The position numbers were made by a program, and so were the translations under genes. DNA of 64,000 nt from Methylophilaceae bacterium (GTDB taxonomy: Bacteria; Pseudomonadota; Gammaproteobacteria; Burkholderiales; Methylophilaceae). The notes under the pieces are model-generated. The model saw only the letters and a list, made by a program, of their open reading frames with translations, was not told where the DNA came from and searched no databases. The stretch is taken from contig JAOMTQ010000001.1 in the NCBI GenBank assembly GCA_028355955.1, positions 1-64,000 of the forward strand, given 5' to 3'. Shown here piece by piece: positions 1 to 8,432 of this stretch; the first letter of the stretch is position 1; every line of letters starts with the position of its first letter.

Positions 1-393
1 CACCCTCAGGATGGACGAGTAGTAAGTAATTTTATTATGCAAGCACTTGAAAATAAAAACATAACAATCTTTGGAGACGGAACGCAAACAAGATCGTTTT
101 GTTATGTAGATGACCTAATAAAAGGTTTAATCTCTATGATGGAAACAAATAAATCTATTACTGGCCCAATTAATCTTGGAAACCCAAATGAATTCAGTAT
201 GAATCAATTAGCAAGAGAAGTTATTAAGATAACAAATAGCAAATCTAAAATCGAATATAAAGAGTTGCCGCAAGATGATCCAAGAAAGAGACAGCCTGAT
301 ATCACGCTGGCAAAATCAAAATTAAACTGGGAACCAAGAATAGAGTTGGAAGAGGGTTTAAAAAAAACAATCGATTACTTTAAGATAAACTGA
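1..393 (+). CDS. NAD-dependent epimerase/dehydratase, C-terminal part (UDP-glucuronate decarboxylase-like), truncated by window start
   Basis: Frame is open from base 1 (HPQDGRVVSNFIMQALENKNITIFGDGTQTRSFCYVDDLIKG); GDGxQTRSFCYVDDL is typical of SDR sugar-nucleotide enzymes. Confidence 0.85.
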   Translation, partial: HPQDGRVVSNFIMQALENKNITIFGDGTQTRSFCYVDDLIKGLISMMETNKSITGPINLGNPNEFSMNQLAREVIKITNSKSKIEYKELPQDDPRKRQPDITLAKSKLNWEPRIELEEGLKKTIDYFKIN

Positions 394-401
394 TTAGACC
401 A

Positions 402-1166
402 ATGCAAAACTCCTATAAAACTAAAAAAAAATTATCTGTAGCTTTGTGTATAAGAAATGAAGAAGAAAAATTGAAAAAATGTTTAGATGCCCTTACTTTT
501 GCTGATGAAATAATTATTTTATTAGATGACTGTACAGATAACTCAAAAGAAATAGCTAAGAGATACACAAAGAAAATTATTGAGGGCAGATGGCCTATTG
601 AGGGAGATAGAAGAAACTTAGCAATTAAGAATTGTAAGAATAATTGGATTCTTGAGGTCGATGCAGATGAAATAGTTAGTAAGTCCTTAGCCATGGAAGT
701 AAAAGAAACAATCCAAAAAAGTAAAAATGATTGGCATCCTATACGAGTAAATAACCATATTGGAGATAGATTGATTAAATTTGGTTGGGGTTGTTATATC
801 GGCAAAGGACAATATGCTGGGTTATTCAGAAATGGATTTAAGATTTGGGGATCTCAAAGAGTTCATCCAAAAATTGAACTTAAAGGGAGTAGTGGATTGA
901 TATTAAAAAAACCACTAGATCATTTTGTCGATAACGATATTAAAGATATGTTTAATAGATTAAATGCTTATACTGATGCCCGTGCATTAGATATAAGGGA
1001 TAACAATGATGGAGGAAATTTTCTTGGAAATGTAAAAAGAATTTTTAGCAGATTTTTTAAATGCTACTTTCTGAGAAAAGGTTATAAAGAGGGGAGGTAT
1101 GGATTTTTTATTGCATTATGTGCTGGTCTATACCCAATATGGTCTTACCTGAAGGCAAAGAAATGA
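402..1166 (+). CDS. Family 2 glycosyltransferase (LPS core WaaE/KdtX-like)
   Basis: LSVALCIRNEEEKLKKCLDAL...EIIILLDDCTDNS...WILEVDADEIVS motifs. Confidence 0.8.
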   Translation: MQNSYKTKKKLSVALCIRNEEEKLKKCLDALTFADEIIILLDDCTDNSKEIAKRYTKKIIEGRWPIEGDRRNLAIKNCKNNWILEVDADEIVSKSLAMEVKETIQKSKNDWHPIRVNNHIGDRLIKFGWGCYIGKGQYAGLFRNGFKIWGSQRVHPKIELKGSSGLILKKPLDHFVDNDIKDMFNRLNAYTDARALDIRDNNDGGNFLGNVKRIFSRFFKCYFLRKGYKEGRYGFFIALCAGLYPIWSYLKAKK

Positions 1167-2209
1167 AAAAAAATATAAAAAAAAGAAAGATTATACTCGC
1201 CGATGATGGGATTTCTTTTGATGGAAATACTTTAAAAAATGAGCCTCTTGGGGGTGCTGAAACTGCATTTGCTTCTCTTGCAGAATCTTTAGCAAAAATA
1301 CACACAGTTATTGTTTATAATCGTTGCAAAAAGCCAGTAAAAGTAAATGGAGTTCAATGGAAGCCCTTTGAGTCCATAGATTCTCAGGAATGTGATTTAT
1401 ATATTGCAAACAGAGGGTTTACAGTATTATCCTTATTTCCAAAAGCAAAGAAGAGAGTTTTTTGGATTCATAATCCAGCAAATTATTTATTAAAATGGAG
1501 ATACTTATTCAAAATTTGGAAATGGAAACCAAAGATTATTTTTTCCTCTAATTATCATTTAAATTCATATCCAAATTGGGCTCCAAGTGGACAAAAGGTA
1601 ATTATTCCATATGGAATATCATCATGCTTTATTGAAACTAAAGAACCAGAAAATGTACCTAAACCTAGGGTTGCATTCACCTCAAGCCCTCTAAGATCAC
1701 TTGATTGGTTGTTGGATATTTGGGTTAGGGATATCCATCCTAAATTGCCATCCGCAGAGTTACATATTTTCTCAAGTCCAAAAACTTACCGTGAACATGG
1801 GGACGGTAAGTTAGATAAGATGAATACTATTTTGCATAAAGCTTCAAAATTAAAGCAGAAAGGAATTATCCTTCGAAATCCTTTAGCAAAAGAAAATTTA
1901 GCAAAGGAACTAGGGAATTTTCGCGCACTACTTTATAGGGGTGATGAGGGTGAGACTTATTGTTTGGCTATTGGTGAATCACAAGCTTCAGGTGTCCCCT
2001 GTGTTATTCAGGATGTTGGTTGTGTAGCAGAGAGGGTTATCGATGGAGTAACGGGTTTCGTTGCAAAAGATGATCAAAAATTTGCTGAACTTGGTATTCA
2101 AATTTTACAAAATGATAAATTATGGAAATCTCAGCATAATGCAGCAATTAAATATCAAAGAAATTGGTCTTGGGATAATGCAGCTGCTGAATTTGAAAAA
2201 TTTATATAG
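1163..2209 (+). CDS. Glycosyltransferase, group 1/GT4-like
   Basis: C-terminal GEGETYCLAIGESQASGVPCVIQDVGCVAERVIDGVTGFV pattern; ATG at 1163 overlaps the previous stop (ATGA), preferred over the track start at 1118. Confidence 0.75.
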   Translation: MKKNIKKRKIILADDGISFDGNTLKNEPLGGAETAFASLAESLAKIHTVIVYNRCKKPVKVNGVQWKPFESIDSQECDLYIANRGFTVLSLFPKAKKRVFWIHNPANYLLKWRYLFKIWKWKPKIIFSSNYHLNSYPNWAPSGQKVIIPYGISSCFIETKEPENVPKPRVAFTSSPLRSLDWLLDIWVRDIHPKLPSAELHIFSSPKTYREHGDGKLDKMNTILHKASKLKQKGIILRNPLAKENLAKELGNFRALLYRGDEGETYCLAIGESQASGVPCVIQDVGCVAERVIDGVTGFVAKDDQKFAELGIQILQNDKLWKSQHNAAIKYQRNWSWDNAAAEFEKFI

Positions 2210-2308
2210 AAAATTGAATTTAAACAATAGTTTAGAGTTATAAATTAATGTAAAAATTTAAATATAGGTTATCAAAAATTTGTCATTAATGAATGAATTC
2301 CGAGTACT

Positions 2309-3382
2309 CTAATTATATAAAGAATAATTATTGATAACTTTTTCTATGTCTTTATCTTTGATTATTTCACCATTAATGTGTTGATCTGCCATCATAAAAA
2401 GCTTACTCCAAAGCGGCTCAGAATTCTGTGGTGGTTTAAGTTTAAAGGTTGAGGAATTATCTACTTTGTTATTTATAATATTCCTAACTCGTTTCCAGTA
2501 ATCGCTTGTATCTTCCCAATAATCAAAGCCTATCTGCCAATCAAAATCCACAATTCGTTCATATCTTGCAATACCAATTTCCTTGGCAAGTACAGTTTGA
2601 TTTGCTGAGGCTATTACTTTTTTATTATTTTGTTCATGGACCCAGCCTGTCGGTGTAATAGTCTGTGTGTTAGTTCCAATCATCACATCGTAATCGTCCC
2701 TAATTGAGTATTCTCTCCGTGGAAGAGGTCGCCAGGTTTCATTACCTTCCCAAGAGGAAAAATTAGGTTGATGAACCCAATTGCCATAACCCTGATATCT
2801 TGGTGTGTCATCAACCTGATAGACGGATTGAGACCAACTCCCCATTTTTTTGTTTGAAGAAATTTTTTTGTATACCCATGTATTATTTCCTGCATATGTA
2901 TTAATTTCACTATCCTCGTACTTCCAATCCTGCCTCCAGTGCTTCATCACCATTGGTTCAGAGGTTTGGCCATCAGCCTGTTTGAAATACATGACAGTGA
3001 TATGTTGCAAGCTAATAAAGTCTTTTTCATCCTCGATGACTTTTACGTATTCAGTAGCCCATGATTGATAAGGCTGAGTTGGGACATAATCTTCTACGAA
3101 TCCCATAGTCTCCATGAAATCAAAATAAACTCTGTACCTGCCTTCCATCGAAAGAATGGCTAATCTATCTTTTTCAAATTTTGTTAACTCTGAGTTTTGT
3201 AGTTTTTTCCATAATTCATTTGGCTCTTTATCAAGCGTAACCATCTCACCAACGGATGTTCCACCCCTAGGTTTTTTTAAATCAGCATCTTTTAATTGAG
3301 TCCATCCAAAAATATAATTTGAATCATTACTAAATGAAGAAAGGCTTACAAAAAGAAGAGTAATAAAAAATAAATTTCTCAT
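2309..3382 (-). CDS. Secreted protein of unknown function, DUF6607-like
   Basis: Signal peptide MRNLFFITLLFVSLSSFSN; W/Y-rich body with YRVYFDFMETMGF; family assigned from memory. Confidence 0.6.
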   Translation of the reverse strand: MRNLFFITLLFVSLSSFSNDSNYIFGWTQLKDADLKKPRGGTSVGEMVTLDKEPNELWKKLQNSELTKFEKDRLAILSMEGRYRVYFDFMETMGFVEDYVPTQPYQSWATEYVKVIEDEKDFISLQHITVMYFKQADGQTSEPMVMKHWRQDWKYEDSEINTYAGNNTWVYKKISSNKKMGSWSQSVYQVDDTPRYQGYGNWVHQPNFSSWEGNETWRPLPRREYSIRDDYDVMIGTNTQTITPTGWVHEQNNKKVIASANQTVLAKEIGIARYERIVDFDWQIGFDYWEDTSDYWKRVRNIINNKVDNSSTFKLKPPQNSEPLWSKLFMMADQHINGEIIKDKDIEKVINNYSLYN

Positions 3383-3481
3383 ATTTTAAAGACTTATTAA
3401 GCTTTAAAAAGTTTCTTAAAAACTAATCGTATAATTCACTTAAGCTTTATAATTAGATGAAGATAAAAATAAGGAGAGAGT

Positions 3482-3847
3482 ATGCCATTTGTAACAATTA
3501 ATGTAATTGAAGGTAAGGGAAAAGATTATATAAAAAAAGTTTCTGACAGTATCAATGAGGCGGTAATCGAAACAATGGCTTTTCCGGATGATGATAGATA
3601 TCAAGTCGTTAATCAATTATCAGAAGATTGTATGCAATACCAAGGTAGGCAAGAGGAAAGAATAATGATGCACCTTGTCATGCGTTCAGGTCGTCCCAAT
3701 AAGGCCAAACAAGCTTTTTATAAACGTGTTGTCGAATATTTACATGAAAGGGTAGGCATTAAGCCTGAAAATGTTTTTATTACCATCACTGAAAATCACG
3801 ATGTTGATTTTTCATTTAAAGATGGCATTGCTCAGTTTGTTGTTTAG
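3482..3847 (+). CDS. Tautomerase family protein
   Basis: Short MPFVTINVIEGKG... protein, tautomerase-like with N-terminal MP and C-terminal NVFITITEN; good SD (aaggagag). Confidence 0.75.
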   Translation: MPFVTINVIEGKGKDYIKKVSDSINEAVIETMAFPDDDRYQVVNQLSEDCMQYQGRQEERIMMHLVMRSGRPNKAKQAFYKRVVEYLHERVGIKPENVFITITENHDVDFSFKDGIAQFVV

Positions 3848-3866
3848 TGAAGATTAATTTTTAAAT

Positions 3867-4580
3867 ATGAAAGAAAATATAATCATAGCGGGATCATCCG
3901 GGGCTATTGGTGGGGAATTTACCAAGAAGTATACTAATGATCTAAATGTAGAAAAAGTTGTTACGCTATCAAGAAATGTAAACAATCATAATCATAAAAA
4001 AATTCAGTCAATAAAGATTGACTATAACAATGAAGAAACATTTAAAAACCTAGATGAAATATCACAATTAGACTCAATTAGTAAGGTCATTATCGCAACA
4101 GGGATTCTTCATACAGATGAATTAAAGCCAGAGAAATCAATTGATAGTATTGATGGCGAGAGTATGAAGAAAGTATTCCAAGTGAATGTATTTGGTCCGA
4201 TCTTATTAGTTAAGACACTTTTGCCTCTGATTAAGAAATCAAAAGGAGTAAAAATTGCTTTCTTAACTGCAAGAGTTGGGAGTATTTCTGATAATGAACT
4301 GGGTGGCTGGCATAGCTACCGTAGCTCAAAATCTGCACTCAATATGATGATTAAGAACCTTTCTATAGAATTAAAAAGGCTGAATAAGGAACACGTTGTG
4401 ATTGGAATTCATCCAGGAACTGTTAAAAGTCATTTATCAGAACCATTCCTAAGGCATGTGAAACATGATGTATTTAGCCCAAAAGAAAGTGTTGGGTTTA
4501 TGACTAAGGTCATCAATGAAATTACCCACATGGATTCAGGGAAGTGTTTTGATTTTTCAGGAAAAGTAATAGAGCCGTAA
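3867..4580 (+). CDS. Short-chain dehydrogenase/reductase (C-factor-like)
   Basis: GSSGAIGGEF, YRSSKSALNMM motifs. Confidence 0.8.
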   Translation: MKENIIIAGSSGAIGGEFTKKYTNDLNVEKVVTLSRNVNNHNHKKIQSIKIDYNNEETFKNLDEISQLDSISKVIIATGILHTDELKPEKSIDSIDGESMKKVFQVNVFGPILLVKTLLPLIKKSKGVKIAFLTARVGSISDNELGGWHSYRSSKSALNMMIKNLSIELKRLNKEHVVIGIHPGTVKSHLSEPFLRHVKHDVFSPKESVGFMTKVINEITHMDSGKCFDFSGKVIEP

Positions 4581-4638
4581 AAAAATACATAAAATGTTAA
4601 GGTTAGATGGCTTAATAAAATTTAAAGAAGAGGAGAAT

Positions 4639-5031
4639 ATGATGATTGCAAGATTGATATCTGCATCGATTGGTTTAGTTTTACTTAGCTCAGCATTTCG
4701 ATGGACCTCAGATCCTGAATCTGCCGCAGCGGGGTTAGCCATGGCATTAGTTGAAGGACCTGGAGATACGACTATGGGCATGAACACACAAATAGGAGAT
4801 TTTACTGCCTTCTTTTTTACCGCAGGCTTGATGGCTTGCATAGGTGCATATAGAAATCAACATGTCTGGCTCTATACAACATTAAGCCTGTTGGGCTCTG
4901 CTGCATTTTTTAGAATTTATGCAGGATTAGTTCATGGCGCAGACTTACTAATTAAGGCAATAGCTATTGAGGTCATTGTTTCTTTATTCTTAGTCTTAAG
5001 TATCTATCTAATGAAGAAATCAGATTCCTAG
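4639..5031 (+). CDS. Small integral membrane protein, DUF4345-like
   Basis: Several TM segments; ATG at 4639 has an SD (gaggag), unlike the track start at 4594. Confidence 0.5.
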   Translation: MMIARLISASIGLVLLSSAFRWTSDPESAAAGLAMALVEGPGDTTMGMNTQIGDFTAFFFTAGLMACIGAYRNQHVWLYTTLSLLGSAAFFRIYAGLVHGADLLIKAIAIEVIVSLFLVLSIYLMKKSDS

Positions 5032-5079
5032 TTAATTTATAATAGACGATGTGAGCTATGGAGTAATTATAAGCACTTT

Positions 5080-5619
5080 ATGAATGTAACTATTTTTATT
5101 GATGACGCCCTTAAAACAATTCAACGAGGAACCGTTGACCGAAAGTCACCTTTCAAACTTCCCGCTTTGTCTTCTTCTATTGATAATAAGGTTTTTCAAA
5201 GAATTGTGGTTGCTCGTAGATTCATCGAGCATGATCAGTCTTTAATAATCTATACTGACCATGAAAGCCAAAAATATCACCAATTAAAAACTAACCCTTT
5301 ATGTTCATTACTTTTTTGGGATTCAAAAAAAAGGCTTCAAGTTCAGGTAGCTGGAGAAGCTTATTTTTTGGACGACAAATCAGATTACTGGGATAAATTG
5401 AATGAAAATCAAAAAAAAGACTATGTGATTAATCCATTACCAGGGTCGGAAATTTCCTCTGCTGATGGCTATAGTTATGATAGTACTAAGCCTAGGTTCG
5501 AAGTAATATCTATTCACTTTAAAACTCTAGATGTTCTTGAATTATCTCCAGATGGACATCGAAGAGCTAAAAGTATTTTGAATAAAAATGATCGAGAGGA
5601 CTTTTGGGTAGCACCATAA
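5080..5619 (+). CDS. Pyridoxamine 5'-phosphate oxidase-like FMN-binding protein
   Basis: RIVVARRFIEHDQSLIIYTDHESQKYHQLKTNPLCSLLFWDSKKRLQVQVAGEA resembles the PNPOx split-barrel. Confidence 0.7.
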   Translation: MNVTIFIDDALKTIQRGTVDRKSPFKLPALSSSIDNKVFQRIVVARRFIEHDQSLIIYTDHESQKYHQLKTNPLCSLLFWDSKKRLQVQVAGEAYFLDDKSDYWDKLNENQKKDYVINPLPGSEISSADGYSYDSTKPRFEVISIHFKTLDVLELSPDGHRRAKSILNKNDREDFWVAP

Positions 5620-5775
5620 AGGAAATGCATCTCAAAGATGATTATAACGAGTGTTTATAAAAAAATATCATTTATAAACAATAAGTTAGACTATTGATGA
5701 ATTTTAAATATTGCTATATACTTAATTTAAGACTGTTCACATAACATTATCCATTGTTAACTACGGTCAATGTAA

Positions 5776-5822
5776 TTCATGACCAAAAGTCTTCAAAAAA
5801 CAAATCACGACCAAAAGTCTTC
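5776..5822. repeat. Tandem near-identical direct repeat (TTCATGACCAAAAGTCTTC / ATCACGACCAAAAGTCTTC)
   Basis: GACCAAAAGTCTTC is identical at 5781-5794 and 5809-5822, spaced 28 nt, upstream of panB. Confidence 0.8.
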
Positions 5823-5924
5823 TTGTTTTAAAACCTGATAATTAAATCACGTTCAATCAAATATAAGATATGACGTTATTTACTTTAGTTATCACTTTTT
5901 ATTTAAACAATTTAAGGAAATATA

Positions 5925-6737
5925 ATGAGCGTATTAGAAAGTTTTAAACAGTTAAAAGCAGAAGGAACAAAAATTGTAGTTGTTACTTCTCATGAGTATT
6001 GGAGTGCCAAGATTCTTAACGACACAGATATAAATGGAATTTTAATTGGTGATGATTTAAATATGGTTGTACATGGACATGAAGATACCTTGAGTTGCGA
6101 TGTGGAAACAATTGCAATGCACACCAGAGCAGTAAAAAAGGGAGCAAAAGATAAATTCCTAATCGCTGGTATGCCTTTCATGGCAAATAGAAAGGGGTTA
6201 AAGGAGTCATTGGATAACGTTGAAATCTTAATCAAGGCTGGGGCAAATGCTCTTAAAATAGAAGGTGTTGATGGAAACGAAGAGCTTTACGCTCATCTTT
6301 CCCAATCCGGTATTCCAGCAATTGGACATATTGGCCTTACACCATCACACCATAATGCAATTGGTGGATTTAAGGCTCAAGGTAAAACCAAAGAAAGTGC
6401 GCTTAGCATTGTTGAAGAAGCCAAAAAACTTGATCAACTTGGATGTATAGCAATCGTTTTAGAAGCTGTTCCGCAGCATGTAGGTGCAGCAGTTAGTAAG
6501 GCAGTTTCTATACCAGTTGTAGGTGTTGGAGCAGGACTTGATGTGGATGGGCAAGCATTGGTTCTTCCAGATATGTTAGGTTTTTCTACAGACTTCAAGC
6601 CTAAGTTTGTCAGAACATACATGAATGGAGCCGATCTTATAAAAGATGCCGTAAATCAGTTCGCAGCCGATGTACATGCAAAAGCATTCCCAGGGGCAGC
6701 AGAAACTTATGCACCGGGTAAGGATCAACTAAAATAA
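5925..6737 (+). CDS. panB: 3-methyl-2-oxobutanoate hydroxymethyltransferase
   Basis: IPAIGHIGLTPSHHNAIGGFKAQGK, IPVVGVGAGLDVDGQALVLPDMLG signatures. Confidence 0.95.
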   Translation: MSVLESFKQLKAEGTKIVVVTSHEYWSAKILNDTDINGILIGDDLNMVVHGHEDTLSCDVETIAMHTRAVKKGAKDKFLIAGMPFMANRKGLKESLDNVEILIKAGANALKIEGVDGNEELYAHLSQSGIPAIGHIGLTPSHHNAIGGFKAQGKTKESALSIVEEAKKLDQLGCIAIVLEAVPQHVGAAVSKAVSIPVVGVGAGLDVDGQALVLPDMLGFSTDFKPKFVRTYMNGADLIKDAVNQFAADVHAKAFPGAAETYAPGKDQLK

Positions 6738-6764
6738 GAAAGATTTAAATTTGGATAAGTTGAT

Positions 6765-6821
6765 ACAGAGGGTTATAAGGGATGATAATAAATTTAAATA
6801 ATTTAACTTGTTGCCCTCTGT
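6765..6821 (+). promoter_or_regulatory. Long imperfect RNA hairpin between panB and the 5-FCL gene
   Basis: ACAGAGGGTTATAAG (6765-6779) pairs with CTTGTTGCCCTCTGT (6807-6821) over 15 positions with one U-U mismatch and two G-U pairs; no U-tract follows. Confidence 0.6.
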
Positions 6822-6834
6822 TTCCGACATTATT

Positions 6835-7401
6835 TTGAAAAAAAATATAGTAAGAAAAATTTATTTGAAAAAGCGTTATGCGCTACCTTCAAACGAATTC
6901 GAAAAAGATTCATCTCAGCTTTTACAAAATACAATTAATCTTGTTAAAAAATATAAGCCTAAATGTATTCATTGTTTTTTACCTATTTTCGCAAAAGAGG
7001 AAATAAATACTTCAATAATTATTGAGTATTGCTGGAAAAATAATATAAAGGTTGTTGTCCCTGTAAGTAACTTTGAAGAGGGTACGATGAGAAATGCAGC
7101 ATTCAGTCCAGAAACCAAAACAAAACAAACCAAAAATAATATTACCGAACCAATTAATCCTATTTGGATAGAAAACGATAATATCGATTTAGTGATCACA
7201 CCACTTTTAGCTTTTGATCTGAATGGATATCGAGTGGGTTATGGAAGGGGGTTTTACGATCGTTTTTTTGCCTCTTTACACAAGGATGTAAAAAAAATTG
7301 GCATCAGCCTTTTTATGCCTTGCGAAATCATAGAGGATATAAACGAAAATGATGTACCTTTAACCTGTTGTGTTACCCCCATTAAAAAATATTCTTTTTG
7401 A
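6835..7401 (+). CDS. 5-formyltetrahydrofolate cyclo-ligase family protein
   Basis: LVITPLLAFDLNGYRVGYGRGFYDRFF motif; TTG at 6835 proposed because the track start 6808 lies inside a hairpin arm. Confidence 0.85.
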   Translation: MKKNIVRKIYLKKRYALPSNEFEKDSSQLLQNTINLVKKYKPKCIHCFLPIFAKEEINTSIIIEYCWKNNIKVVVPVSNFEEGTMRNAAFSPETKTKQTKNNITEPINPIWIENDNIDLVITPLLAFDLNGYRVGYGRGFYDRFFASLHKDVKKIGISLFMPCEIIEDINENDVPLTCCVTPIKKYSF

Positions 7402-7489
7402 AAATTATGGAAGGTGAGATTTTTCCATGAGTTTATAAAAAAAGAGGTAGTATGTAATTTAAATAGACTAAGGGAAATTGAAAACAAAA

Positions 7490-7816
7490 ATGAAAAAAAT
7501 TATAATTTTAATGGGTTTATTTTTATTTAGTTACCATTCATTTGCTGCTCCATTAGAGGGTGAATACAGGAATAATTTTATTAAATCGTTTAATAAATCA
7601 TGTATGAAAACTCAAACTCAAATGCCTGAAAATGATGGCATATCTATTTCGAAATTAGCTGAATATTGTCAATGCAATGCTGAAGAAATTGCAAATACTC
7701 CTAATGCATCTAGTGTTCTTCCAGCGATTGAAAGCGGTGATATGCCATTGTCCTCGATTAGCGGTGTTATGAACTTATCAAGTAAATATTGCGCAAAAAA
7801 GGTATTGAATTTATAA
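7490..7816 (+). CDS. Small secreted Cys-containing hypothetical protein
   Basis: Signal peptide MKKIIILMGLFLFSYHSFA, mature domain with C...CQC...C. Confidence 0.6.
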   Translation: MKKIIILMGLFLFSYHSFAAPLEGEYRNNFIKSFNKSCMKTQTQMPENDGISISKLAEYCQCNAEEIANTPNASSVLPAIESGDMPLSSISGVMNLSSKYCAKKVLNL

Positions 7817-7818
7817 AT

Positions 7819-7894
7819 TGGTGGAGGTAAGCGGGATCGAACCGCTGACCCCTTGCATGCCATGCAAGTGCTCTCCCAGCTGAGCTATACCCCC
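7819..7894 (-). tRNA. tRNA-Ala(GGC)
   Basis: Reverse complement GGGGGTATAGCTCAGCTGGGAGAGCACTTGCATGGCATGCAAGGGGTCAGCGGTTCGATCCCGCTTACCTCCACCA; anticodon loop ATGGCAT; encoded CCA. Confidence 0.95.
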
Positions 7895-7900
7895 TTGAGA

Positions 7901-8347
7901 TTAATCTCGATAATTTTTTTCAGAATCAAATTGGCTCAAATCCACCTTGGACATTGGTTTCCAGCCTGGCTTTGTATGTTCAGCAACAACATTAGTAAAG
8001 ATACCACCTCTGACAAAAAATTTAGCAGTTAACCGCATAAATCTTGGGTTTGTTGCCTTAACAAGGTCATCTAAAATACTGTTTGTTACTGCCTCATGAA
8101 AGCATCCTTCATCTCTAAATGACCAGATGTAGAGTTTTAGACTTTTTAGTTCCACACAAGTCTTATCAGGGATATAATCAAGATACAAAGTAGCAAAGTC
8201 AGGTTGACCTGTTTTAGGACATAAACAAGTAAACTCGGGGATTTGCATATGGATATGAATATCTCTTTTAGCATTGGGATTTTCGAATGTTTCTAGTGTT
8301 TTGGTGGGTTGAGCTGTTGGCTTTCCACCGAGTGAATTTTGATTCAT
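7901..8347 (-). CDS. queF: NADPH-dependent 7-cyano-7-deazaguanine reductase
   Basis: [46 protein letters not shown] signature. Confidence 0.95.
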   Translation of the reverse strand: MNQNSLGGKPTAQPTKTLETFENPNAKRDIHIHMQIPEFTCLCPKTGQPDFATLYLDYIPDKTCVELKSLKLYIWSFRDEGCFHEAVTNSILDDLVKATNPRFMRLTAKFFVRGGIFTNVVAEHTKPGWKPMSKVDLSQFDSEKNYRD

Positions 8348-8432
8348 AACTTAAGCTTAAATTTATTTGAAAGATGACATTATACTGCCTTGAACAAATT
8401 CTTTTTCAACAAAATCTAAAGATTGATAATAA

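Noticed and set aside
1118-1162. Upstream start for the second glycosyltransferase
   Set aside because: Overlaps the preceding CDS; ATG 1163 in an ATGA overlap is the simpler start.
5620-5924. Possible short CRISPR-like array or Firmicutes-type pan RNA motif upstream of panB
   Set aside because: Only two repeat copies, no spacer regularity, no cas genes, and no matching pan-motif bulged hairpin.
6738-6834. Possible 6S RNA gene before the 5-FCL gene
   Set aside because: Less than 100 nt available and no 6S-like bulged long hairpin; only a single stem-loop is present.
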